DNA of 64,000 bases, from NCBI GenBank assembly GCA_023333565.1, contig JAJKFH010003680.1, positions 1,178,001 through 1,242,000 of the forward strand, given 5' to 3'. Shown here piece after piece: positions 28,001-39,631 of the stretch (the stretch's first letter is position 1; every line of letters starts with the position of its first letter). The notes under the pieces are model-generated. The model did not search any database and was not told the origin of the DNA. It worked only from the letters and a program-made list of their open reading frames with translations. Made by a program: the position numbers and the translations under genes. The stretch is from Puffinus mauretanicus (Eukaryota > Chordata > Aves > Procellariiformes > Procellariidae).

Positions 28001-28449
28001 GGACATGAGACCGGTGTTACGAAGTTAGACGAGAAGTCCCTCTTTCTCGGTCTCCTGTTTGCAAGCGTGAGCAATAGTGAAGGCTCAAGAAGAGTATAAA
28101 AGTAGGATGAGACTAAACTGTGGTATTTCTTTGATATTCTCCCAGCATCAAACTATGAAACTGCTCAGGGGCTTCCTGGGACCTCTCCATATTTTTGGTG
28201 TCAAGCAGTGAGTGAGAACTGCCCAGTTTAAACATGCACATCCATACACATGTGCATGAAAATAGAGTATCCTTTCATTTGTTTTGAGACCGACATCTGG
28301 TAATTTCTTTTGTTGCTCTCTATTTCTTACAAGCGAGGAGCTGTGAATAGCTGTTAGCCTCCTCCACAAGATTATTACAGATATCTGCAGTGTATCGCTT
28401 AATTGCTTCTTTTCTAGGCAGAAAAGTTCTTGCGTGTTTAGTCTGTCTT

Positions 28450-30300
28450 GATATGGGAGACGTTCTGTGCCTTTCGTTCCCCTTGCTGCAGTTCCTGGTA
28501 CCTTGTTATGCTCTGTCCTGTTAGGGACGGGGACCAGAACTGCACGCTGTATTCAATATGTAAGTAAACTAAAATGATGCAGCGCAATGATTTTTCCTTT
28601 TTTCTATTTCTTTTCCAAACAGTCTTAACATTCTGTTTGCTTATTTTGACTTTACAGAATATTGAACTGATCTCTTCATAAAGCCGCTGATTAATATCGC
28701 AACATTTTTTTTCCTGAGTGGTCATAGTTAGCTTAGAACCTACCACTCGGACCATAGTTAGGACTGGTTTTTCCCCATATGCATTACTTTGCATCAGCAT
28801 TGAATTTTATCTGTTTTATCACTCAGGCATTCAGAATGCTCATGTCCTTCTGCACCTCCTCACACTCACATCTTTCGTTTTTACTATTCTGGGAAATGTT
28901 GTAGCAAATATAAGTACCTTAATGTGCATCCCTTGTCTATGCCGTTTATGAGGATGATGACCAGAATGGAGTCCTGCACAGATCCCCCATTCAGGTCTGC
29001 AAGTGACCTCTGCTATTGTGAAAACTGACTGCTAGGCTCTGTTGTTTGTTTCTTGTCTTGTACCTGGTCATTATTCATGGCAGGAACTACTTTCTTGTTC
29101 TACGAGGCTTTGTTTAACACCATTCGATGATTTATAGTAAGTGTTTATGCCTTTAGCAAATCATTGCTTATGTGTTTTTGGCTTGCTTTTCTATGTTTTA
29201 TCTTCTTACCTATTTTTTCTCCTTTGGATGTGAATTCTTATTTTTGAAGTACATCTTTTTACTTTTAATAAAATTGTTTATCCAAAATTTTAAACATTCT
29301 GGGTTTTGTTTGTTTGTTACTCAACAGTTATTTTTGATATACAGAAGTTCATGTTATCATGACTGTAAGCAATCTTTTCTCCAACTTGGAAACGAGCTGC
29401 CTCGTTGTTATACAATTTACTTTTTGAAATTAAATACTATTTTTATGTCATTTTAGACTTTTCTCGGTTTTAAAAGATGATCTCCCAGTTCCATCAGGGT
29501 TATGGAGCAGTTGTTCTGTCACAGCATTTTGACCCGTGACTTGCACATTGCTCAGTACCAAGTCAAGAGTGTCTTGCCTTGCTTCAGCTTTCACCAAAAG
29601 CTCCTCCATGAATCAGTCATTTGTGGTGTCATTTAGTCTCTGCATCACACCCCAACCTGACATTTACCCAGTCTGTGTGGGGGTGATTGAAGTTTCTGAT
29701 TACTAATTTGTTTTTTTGCTGTCTCTTAAATCTCTCTTGGCACCTCACTGACACCATTGTCATCCTGATTAGGCAGTGACAATTTATTTCTAATACTTAT
29801 GTAGGCCTGGCGTCTTAATCCATAGAGATAATGTGTAACATTCAGTACAGTTAACTATCTGATGCAAAGCTTTCGTTAACATACACTACATCCTTCTTTT
29901 TCTTGCCTATGTAGTTTGTTTTATGTTACAGGTTTTCCATCGAGTCTCTGATGCTCGTATTAGGTCAACATTCTCACTTAAAACTAGGTATCCTAGTTCC
30001 TTTGTCTTATTTAAAAACTTAGAGCATTTCAATAGTAGCATATATGCATTTGATCTGGTTGCTTATTTTTCTATGCTATCTTTAAATAGTATTTTTAGGT
30101 GCAGAATGAGCTTAACTTGTGTCCTAAATTAATTTTACCAGCTTCTGCCTTATTTTTTTCTCAAGGATATAAAGCTTTTTTAATTTCACCTGTCTGTGAT
30201 TCATCCCGCAAGCCAGTTTTTCTTCTGCACTTGTTGGCTTTCCTATAGTCTTTAATTCAATCCCCTTCTCTGGTAGCCTTCCTGGTTTTTAGTTCCAGCA
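28450..30300 (-). mobile_element. Ancient, highly diverged CR1-type LINE fossil
   Basis: This long stretch resembles old CR1 elements of birds, turtles and crocodilians read in reverse. Recognisable pieces include the gggaccagaactgcac-type stretch near 28528, whose minus-strand translation contains HIEYSVQFWSP, a degraded form of the CR1 HLEYCVQFW motif. Others are the cctgagtggtcatag segment near 28713, the tccccatatgcattactttgcat segment near 28773, and a segment with the order of an old CR1 3' half continuing to about 30.1-30.3 kb. No open frame of meaningful length survives. The right boundary is uncertain and could reach 30.49 kb. The assignment rests on remembered family sequence, not an alignment. 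Confidence 0.72.
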
Positions 30301-31171
30301 GCTTTACCTGAATCCTATTTTTGCTGTACAGACTTTGTACAAAGTTTGTCTGGTTCCTGATGGATCCAAACCCTTCATCCCTACGCTGTTGTCTGAAGGA
30401 CTGATTCTCCAGCAAGCATGAAAAAGCACTGCCGGAGCAAGAGCAGAGGTAGATGATCAAGGATATAATTTTCGTATTTGAGGAGGCCATCTGATTATCA
30501 TAACTGAGGTGCTCTGCAGAATACTAACCTCTGGCTGAAAGCAATGGTATATAATGTAGCTTGCTCATCCTCCTTTACTCAGCCACATTTTGTTCACCCA
30601 AAGGCCTCGTGGGGAAAATGATTTCGTGCCTCTTAAATGCACTTTGCCTTCTGAGGTATTTGACAATAGTAGATGAATTAGGTAGGTAATTGAGCAGTGG
30701 TTATAGGCTGTACCTGTGGTAGGGAAGACTCCGGTTCTTTAAATAACTGGTCTGTGTCTTTACTTCTGAATTCAAGGACCTCCTTCGAAATCAGTGTGTC
30801 CACCTAGCACAGATTTATATGAGTAATTTTGCTGCAGGAGAAGCATTACATACATCAAAGTAACTGTCTAGTGAGGGAAAATCACTTTGTGTGAGGGAGG
30901 TATATAAACCGAGTTTTAAATTCTCAGTGTTTTCACCAAATTTCCAAGGAAATAAAAATACTTGCCTTTGGTCCTTCCAGTTGGTACCACACTAGGAGGA
31001 ATGTCGCAATACACGAGTAGCCCCTTCTACATTCAGTTACTCGAAGCAAACATACAGTAAAATACGTTCACAGTTTTTTGTCTTTGCGGGTATCTTGTAT
31101 TGCACATACGCATTGATGTCGGAAAATAGCCTGCAATAGCCTGAAGGAAAGTATTGTTACTGTATGTAGAC

Positions 31172-31945
31172 CATAGAACCGTAGAATCACAGAATGGTTT
31201 GGGTTGGAAGGGACCTTAAAGACCATCTAGTTCCAACCCCCCTGCCATGGGCAGGGACACCTTTCACTAGACCAGCGTGCTCAAAGCCTCATCCAGCCTT
31301 GAACACTTCCAGGGATGGGGCATCCACAACTTCTCTGGGCAACCTGTTGCAGTGTCTCACCACCCTCACAGTAAAGAATTTATTCCTAGTATCTCTTTCA
31401 GTTTAAAACTGTTACATCCTCATCCCATCACTACACTCCCTGATAAAGAGTCCCTCCCCATCTTCCCTCTAGGCCCCCTTTAAGTACTGAAAGGCCACAA
31501 TAAGGTCTCCCCAGAGCCTTCTCTTCTCCAGGCTGAACAACCCCAACTCTCTCAGCCTTTCCTCATAGGAGAGGCGTTCCATCCCCCTGATCATCTTCGT
31601 GGCCCTCCTCTGGATCCGCTCCAACAGGTCCATGTCTTTCCTGTGCTGGGGGTTCCAGAGCTGGACCTGGGGTCTCACCAGAGCAGAGTAGAGGGGGAGA
31701 ATCACCTCCCTCGACCTGCTGGCCACGCTGCTTTTGATGCAGGATATGGTTGGCCTTCTGGGCTGCGAGCGCACATTGCTGGCTCATGTCCAGCTTTTCA
31801 TCCACCAGTAGCCCCAAGTCCTTCTCCGCAGGGAGAGGATGGAGTGCTCTCCATCCACTCATCGCCCAGCCTGTATCCATGTTTGGGATTGCCCCAACCC
31901 ATGTGCAGGACCTTGCACTTGGCCTTGTTGTACTTCACGAGGTTT
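31172..31945 (-). mobile_element. CR1 LINE, 5'-truncated, internally deleted
   Basis: This is a second CR1 copy in the same antisense orientation as the one at 15.9 kb. The left end has the degraded octamers (gtagaatcac agaat) and the tttgggttggaagggacctt stretch. The middle part (about 31470-31800) is very similar to the first copy and encodes the same reverse-transcriptase tail, for example [16 protein letters not shown] and [17 protein letters not shown]. Small deletions relative to the first copy, around 31665-31675 and 31738-31745, break the frame. The 3' untranslated part differs more, suggesting a different CR1 subfamily. Homology ends near 31945. Confidence 0.94.
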
Positions 31946-32823
31946 GCACAAAGGGGAGAGTAGCTAACACATTATTCACTACAGGATCAGTTTTGCTTTA
32001 AGTATCCTCAGTAGATACAAACCCCTGGGAGTGCTGTCATCAGAGAGCTCCGCTTTAAAAAATCTGGCTACCGAAACTGGAAGCTTTTGAAGATTTGTGA
32101 CTAAACACGTGTTTTATGCCAGTTGTTTAGACCGTCCTGTTTGTGGCTTCAGGAGTTGGGGAGTGATGCATTTTGAAACCCTCCTCATTTTTCTTTATGC
32201 AGTGATGCATTTTGATTCCCTGATTCTAAAAGCCATTAGCAGGTCTTTGCAGGGCGTTCAGGTCACCTGCAGGAGAGGAGACACTCCCTCAGCAAGACAT
32301 TTCCCTTTAAAATCACTCACAGCCTAATTTTTTAAAGGGCACTGGCAGGGGACACACTCTTTTCCACTTCTTTTACAATTCTTTGTACAGCAAGAGGAGT
32401 ATCACGTATGCTTGTAAAGTTTCCTCTTGGATGCAGCGTTTGGCTTTTTTTACCCATTTATTTATTTTGTGCTTTACCAAGTTTTATGAGGATAGCTGTG
32501 GCATGTGATGGGTTTACGCTACCCGCAGTAATGAGTTTTTAGCAAATGCATTGTTTTCCTTTTGACTTAGCATGCATCCCAATTTTGTTCGTGCAAGAAG
32601 TAACGTTGGATTTAGCATTACTGATAGAGTGAAAGGGTGAAGTGAGGGAAGCTGGCAGCATAAGTAACGTGTCTGGAGGGAAGGGAATAGGCTGCGCAGG
32701 GCAGTTCACTGATCACCTTTCCATTGCAGAGAAATCTCTTCTAGTTTATTTCCTTACTCAAAAATGAAACATAATATCCTGGTCCCAATGAACTGCCCGT
32801 TTGCATACAAAGAGCCACAGTTG

Positions 32824-33255
32824 CTGTGGACACCTGTCATGGTGTCCGTAATGGCGGGGGCTCCCCATGGAGGGCAGCAGGGCAGGGCCCCGGCAGCCAG
32901 GAGCCTTCCCACCCCCAGCCAGGAGGGACGGGCACCTCTCTGGGGACGGGGACAGGCTGAGGCCAGGCTGGGACATGGGCCTGTGGGCTCGGCTTGGTGG
33001 GGCCCATGGCAGGCAGGGCAGGGCTGTGGGGAGCTGGAGGCCGGCCCTGCTGTGGTGTTGCTGGGGCAGGGGCTGGCAGCCCCGGGGGGCGGACATGGGT
33101 TCCTGGGCTGTGGGCAGGGTGAGGGGAGCCCTGAGGGGGCTGACGTGGGGTCCTGGGCTGTGGGCAGAGTTGGGGGAGCCCCAGGGGACCAGCAGGGCCG
33201 GCAAGGTCTGATGGTGCCCTCCAGGCCTGGCACACCCAAATGGCGTGTGCCGCGA
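32824..33255 (+). repeat. G-rich, CpG-poor block with degenerate 50-bp repeats
   Basis: About 430 bases are strikingly rich in G on the plus strand inside otherwise AT-leaning intron. CpG is scarce for this composition, so it is not a CpG island. At least two tandem 50-bp units are visible, with tcctgggctgtgggcag at 33101 and 33151, and a degraded relative near 32971. Many runs of three or more G give quadruplex potential. A perfect 7-bp hairpin, GGACACC-TGTCAT-GGTGTCC, sits at its left edge (32828-32847). The long open frames on both strands across this block reflect its lack of AT-rich stop codons. Confidence 0.75.
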
Positions 33256-35914
33256 TATTGAAAAATACGTGGATCATGTTTCAAGTAACGTATTTTAAAA
33301 GCATTTCATGGTCAATATGTTCTCACTCTCTTTCTCAAAGGGCATTTTGTTCATGGTGTCTGTCCTGAATGGGATTTCCTGTAAGAATATCTGGTGGTTC
33401 AGATAATCACAGACAGCAAGTAGAAATTTGAGCATCAGCCTCGCTGCTTTACTACCAGTGAGATTGGCTGGCTCCCAGAGTCAGCAAATGAATAGGTTTG
33501 GAGGTGAGAAAATTTAAAAAGTTCTCCCCAGAGTGGAGTAAATATTCCTTTTTTTAACCAAAAAGTGTGGATGTGAACAGATATGTATATCAGTTTTCAT
33601 TCAAGGGCATGTTTCCCTTAGCTCTCTGTTCCTAAATACAGTTTTATTTTTTAACTCTGGAGTGGTTAAAAAAAATCATACGAGTTCTGGAGTGCCTTTA
33701 AAAAGGTCTTTTACAATTTTATGGTGACAAAAAGACTGTGGACTTTTCAATCTGATATACGGGTTTATTGGAAATTATTTTGGATGGTTTTCATGTTCAA
33801 TCATAGCAAGTAAGAGGGGCGTGGAGCTGTGTATTTATGGTCACAGTATTTAAAACATGGGGGTATGCCTAGCTATGGAGGCTCTTAACTATGTTCAGCC
33901 CCGCTGTCCTGGAGCGCCTTGCAGACACTAAAAGAATTATGCGTGCCATAGTCTAAGAAATAGGAAGACCTGAACAAATATGACAAATAATATCAACTTA
34001 TAGGGCTTTCTTTTAGTTTTGTTTTTCCTTCCAGATTTTTATTGATAATTCAAGTAATGTCAAAGAGAGAAATAAGTTTGTATATTTATTGCAAGAACAA
34101 AGTAGAAGTGTGAGAAGTCCTTCATTTTCTAAAATGGATACCTGATAGATCCCAAATTTTTAGCCTCTGTTCATATCTCATAACTGAAAAAAAAAACCCC
34201 ATCGCTTTAAGATTTTAGGGCACTAGCTCGTTTCTCCAACTCACTCGTGGCACATCCCGCTACTGTGTAGGAGGCACAATCCATTAGTTGTCAGTTCCCA
34301 TCTCTCTAAGGTCAGCTGCCTCAATCGTGGGAACCAGCTGACAGCTGATAAAAGTTGATTTTTTTCTTTCCTGTAGGTTGTTAGCAGGATTTCAATTAGT
34401 GCAATTAAATGTACCTGTTTTCTTGAGGTCCTGTCAGTTCTAAAATAAACAAACTTGTGTTTCATGAAGCAAGTTCAGTGCCTCACTGAGCCTGGGATTA
34501 TTTTTCTTTCTTACAAGTCTTTTTTTTTAAGGCGGGGTTTTTTCTGACTTGGTCTCTTCCAGAATTTTCAAGTATAGCATCTAAACATTTGACATTTCTA
34601 TTGCTCTTTTTTAGGAGGGCTCCATCAGATGTTGAATTTTATGTTGTATCTGTCCATCATCAAGTGGATTTTGATTGCAATTTGCCACATAATATTTGGA
34701 CAGATCTTCAGGAGTGTGGTGAAAGACCATACTTCTTTTAGCCAGTTTTCTGCCACCAGATCAGAGAGTATGATACCCTTGATGTGTAAAAGTGTATGTT
34801 AGTTTTTCTTTGATCAGTCCTTTGGGAATAGAAACTCCTGATTACTGAGAAGCCTATGTTGTTGTAATATCTGTGATACTCTGAATCAGAGAAGGAATAT
34901 TTAAGTATTCTCCCCCCACCCCCATCTGTCAAGGATTAAATAGCCCAGACTGACTTATTGTCCTGATTTATGTCCCTGAACTGAAATATTTTTAGGAACT
35001 TCCTTCTGTCTCTGTATTTGCCTACCAAAGCTCAGCCCAAGCATTTGCTTCCTTGTCAGCTGGTGTCCTCTGATGTTCGGATGAGAGAACACCCCAAGAG
35101 CGTGAAGGCGTCCCCGTCAGATTGTTGTGGGCAGAGGAACACATAAAGAGAAAAGCCAATACCCAGCTTTTGAAGAGGAAGCTCCCATGGCCATGGCAGG
35201 ACGGTGCGGTGGGGCAGTACCCACCGAGGGCGCCTGGCTGCTCCCTTCATTCCTGTTGAGAAGCTTCTCTTCTGTTGCAGTGACCACCACCTGTCCCCGA
35301 AAAGCTGGGGAGAAGCTGCTTTGGCCAGTTGCTATGTCAACCATGCTCCCTTTCCCTGCAGAAAGCAGAGCGCTGGTTGGTATGGCAACCCTCCTCGGAG
35401 CACCCAGAGTTGCTCGGTGGGGGACAGGCTTTTTGGAGAAGGCACTGTGGTTGCGGTGGAGACAGAAACTCTTGAGCCAGAGGGTATGAGAGGGCAGGAA
35501 AGACCCATGCAATCATACATGTATTTGGAAAACTTTATTTTGCAGCATCAAATGGTTTCTTGGATGCTAAATATTTCCTTATATCTATTTATAACATCAT
35601 CCTTGTGTGTTTCAGTAGAAGAGGAAAAAAATCATGGTAATTTGGTAGAAGGGATACCAAGACAACATGGATATATGGAGGGTCACAGGGAAATCAGTGT
35701 AATTGAGCTGCTTTAGCATTGCATTTTCTTAACAGAAGAGTATGTTAGCCACATTCTTGGGAAAACATGTGCCATGTTTTCAACCAGTCATTATTATGGG
35801 GTTTTTGAGTGGTGCCAGAGGGAAGCCTGGATCGGGATCTTATAGGTGAGATGAATCTTGAGTGTAACAGCAGGTAGACCAAGAAACATTACAGAAAGGT
35901 GCTTTGGTGGGGTA

Positions 35915-35933
35915 GGGTGTGTGTGTCTGTGTG
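35915..35933 (+). repeat. Imperfect GT microsatellite
   Basis: A short GT run interrupted by a C, continuing into alternating purine-pyrimidine sequence (gtgcatgcac). Confidence 0.75.
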
Positions 35934-38900
35934 CATGCACAAATCTTCACTCAGGCTGCTCATGAACTACATCTAACACCAGAGAGGTTCTAATGAGACG
36001 GTTTGCTTGTAAAAGACTTAGCAGAAGAATAGACTTTAGTGATTTTCTCCATTCACTGACAGTTAAATAAGTAATGTATAGTTTAGACATTCAGCAAATC
36101 AAAATGTCAACAGGTAAATTGTAAATTTTTCTCTAATAAATCTTTTCTTTAGTAAGTTGCTGAAGCTTTTAGAAAATTTTGAATGCTAAGAAAAATGTTT
36201 AAGTGGTCATCTCACATGATTGACTAGTATTGCTGGTAAATTCTGACTTCCTAAGGTTAGCGTTTCTGAATATGTCTTTATTATATTCATATTTAACTAT
36301 GTGAATTAATGTGTGCATGAATCTATTTCTCAGGTCTCTTCTGTGGATAGTAGGGGGACAGATTTACAGCTATATTGTCAAAGCGTAGGATTCATGAGTT
36401 TGCCTTTGCAACTCACTTTGGGCTTATTGGGAAGAATGTAACTCAATCATCAACGCTTCAGGAGTAGCTCCTTATGCTACAGCAGCCTTATCTAATTTTT
36501 GAAATTATGTGGAAGGTGTGGGAAGGGACCTTGAAGTTTTACAGAGACTAAGGCATGGATTTTCAACACATCTGTTTATCCACTGAATGAGAATTTACTT
36601 TATTAACTCATCAAAAATAAATAATCCAAAAGCCAATGGTAATAATCACATTTGTCTGTTGGTCAAGAAAACCAGGATGTGAATTTACATTCAAATGCAG
36701 ATCTAAGACAGGAATCTGCATTTCAAGTAGATACAAGGCTGTCCTCCCAAGCAGTGGAATAACTCTTTTTTGCATTACTTTTTCCAATATTTCCAGTAAT
36801 TTTCAGTATATTTATTTATTTTGCATGAATAATTTCTTTTTATTAAGTGCCATATTAACAGTATTCCATCATAATTATTAATTATAGTGTTCTATCTAGC
36901 AGTCATTTTGAAGAAACACAACATTTTTCCAGCTAATGGAAAACTTTAACATCCTTGATACATAACACACTAAGACTGTAAACAGTGATAGTGAATTTTA
37001 GAGCATTATTGCTGCTATAAGGCTGCTAATTTTATTTTGATGAACAAACTATATTTAAAAAATTTTCTTTCCTTTTTATTGAGTGCAGGAGAGAAAAGCT
37101 AAAGATAACAAACCCTGTAATAGAAAACAAATTATTGTTTGCTTTTAAGATTACAGCATATTAATATTTATTGTTCATTAGTCCTATAGTCAGTGCATTA
37201 GGTACTGTACAGTGGCATATCATAATACTTTCTGCCTGGCTTTATAGTTAAATCATAGTTGTGCTTCCTACATGATATGTTCAGTCATGTAGAAATCACG
37301 TATAGAATATCATGTAGAAATTACTTTAAAGTTTCTTTGTACGTGGTTAGCACCATATAATATTTGTGAGTCTCTGTAATTCTTGCCTAAGATGTTTTGA
37401 AATCACAGATAATACACACGAAGAATACAGATATATTATGCTCTATTTAAGTTGCGATATAGGCCTCTTTACCATTGTATCTAAATTCCTTCCCAAATAT
37501 TATCTACTATTTGAGTTTTTTCTTTTATTTTTTTTTTCCCCAGGGAAAACACACCTTTCTGTGTGCCTTTCTTTACATTGGTGGCATTGTTGCAGTGCTA
37601 GAAAGTCAAGGATGCTCCTCGCTGTTCTTTATCCTTGTTGGATGTTCCATGGTCTTTGAATACACAAAAGAAAGCTCATGCTGCCTGTGCAGTCCAGCTT
37701 TTCCCATTTTGAGGACATTTCTCCTGTGCTTCAGAAGCACGGTGTTTGTCTTTCTGTCAGGGCTTTGAGTGATTTTGTTACCATTCTTGACCTGAAGCAT
37801 CTATTACTGTGAGGAACTGGAGAGGGGGAAGGAGAACCTTGGATATGGCATGGTATTGTGTGGGAAAAAAATATGATTTATGGAGGCCTTTGCTGCTGAG
37901 GAAATTGTCGGCTGCTCTGTGCGGTAGTTAGAATTTCCTAAAGCTGGCAGCTCTGTGTCATCTTTGACATATAATAGCACCCTAATACAGTAGCTGTAGC
38001 GGGATTAATCTCTTCTTGCTTTAGACATCTACCCTCTTGACCTCTATATCAGAGCTAGTCATCATAAGCTCCCCTGGAGGAAGGTAGCCCTTAATAAACT
38101 TTGTAGGCTGCTTACCTGGGGGTAGAAGGTCAATTTTCTCATTTTACCTAGTCCGTTTTTTCCAGTCCACACTCAAACCATTTTTGCGTTTTTCTCTGGA
38201 GTATAGAAAAGGGGAAAACTTCCTTTACAGGTACAAAGCCTAGCAAATTAGCTAATCAAAGAATGAGAGCTGACATCCTCATGGGTTTTAATAAGCTTAG
38301 TTTCTGCTGGTGGTGAGTTTGGTAGAGCCGCCCTACGGAACTGGCCTTTCTTGCTCATTTTATCGCTCCTTGCACGACCAAGCAGTTTCAGTGCAGTTCT
38401 GTACGAGTTTGCTGCTGCGTTTTGCTTTGAGCTTATCAGAAAAAGTGTGATGATGAACAAGCATGGTTCATATTCATTCTTTCTATCCCGTCATCTTCAG
38501 AGCAGGTCAGGCTGACAGAGCACAAATGTACAGTGATCCTTCAAGGTGTGTGGTAGCACACATGCTTTCTTGGGCACTTTATTTCTGCCGTGTCTGTTGT
38601 TCAAAGTGGTGTTAGGCAGATGTGTCAGTGCATCTGGATAGTATATTGCCATTGCAGAAGATGCTGCGTGAGCATTTTCCTTAGTAGATACCAAGCGAAG
38701 AACTGGGAATGAGCTGATATTTTGCATGCAATAATGTACTTTTTTTTTTAAAGTAACTTTCATCACTTTCAATACCTGCAAGTACAGTCATATACATTAG
38801 CAGACGTATAGATAGGGTTTTTTTATTTAAAGTTAAGATGAAATAAGAAGTGAAAGTTAATTGAGAAAGCACTAATGAAATTTGTGCCTTAGAGGATGTA

Positions 38901-39530
38901 TTTTGGAAGTTTGTCTTTCAGTCAAGACACTGAAAATTCTTAATGTTTGCTGGATGTTGCTGTTTCTGTGTGCAATTTGAAAACTTTTTTCTCTGTTGTT
39001 CCCTGCCATAGTAAATTTTAGTTAAATAAACAAATAAAATGACAGGCTATTACTGCTTGTGTTGTTACACATGTTTTACTTAGCTCGTTAATTACTCCAT
39101 TCGTTAGCTGTTAACATGCATTTTATCTCAAGCCAAAGGAAAAAGGAGCCTAGCCTAAAGCTCTCTTCTGCTCAAATGTACTGCTTCTCTTACATTTTAC
39201 GGCTAGCTGGTTCACTTCTTTCAATGCTGTGCTGTGCCAGCCCATCTCTTTATTTCTGTTTTGCATTATTTTATGCATATATTGTGCATTTATACATAGT
39301 GAGCTTTTGGTGTACTGCTCATGTGTCCACAGCTTTTATAATCCCCAATTTCTTCACATTGATGTGCAAACCATTATAGAAGCCAAGCATATCGGAAATT
39401 TTGAACATTGATAGAAACAAGCTCTAAGTAAGGTGAAACGGAGCTGGTAGAGGATATTCATTCTAATGCATCAGTGTCAGAAAATTGGTTGCAGAGAACA
39501 TGAGGAGAGATGTGGTCTTCCTGATGTGCT

Positions 39531-39631
39531 AATGGGAGTGAGGCAACCGCACCCAGTGTAGCATGTACCCATTCAGCGATGAGCAGGGACGATTAGTCCC
39601 ACCGAAGAAAGCTTCCGACCAAAAGGTCGGA
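39531..39631 (+). other. CpG-dense cluster of short hairpins
   Basis: Three potential stems lie in succession: AATGGG at 39531-39536 with CCCATT at 39568-39573; a perfect GGGAC-GATTA-GTCCC hairpin at 39586-39600; and a perfect TCCGACC-AAAA-GGTCGGA hairpin at 39614-39631. The last can be extended by flanking GCT/GC with one bulge. At least seven CpG dinucleotides fall within about 90 bases, unusual for this CpG-depleted intron. I do not recognise a known RNA family or SINE head. Confidence 0.5.

Noticed and set aside
32754..33284. Overlapping frames of 114-176 codons on both strands rich in Pro, Gly and Ala
   Set aside because: They follow from the G/C-rich, stop-poor composition and tandem repeats; mutually overlapping frames on both strands argue against coding.
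35117..35716. Frames of 120-170 codons on both strands in a moderately GC-rich stretch, with acceptor-like sites such as tctgttgcag near 35280, considered as an alternative first exon
   Set aside because: No homology recognised, no frame joins sensibly to exon 4 (phase 0 start needed), and there is no CpG island or initiator evidence.
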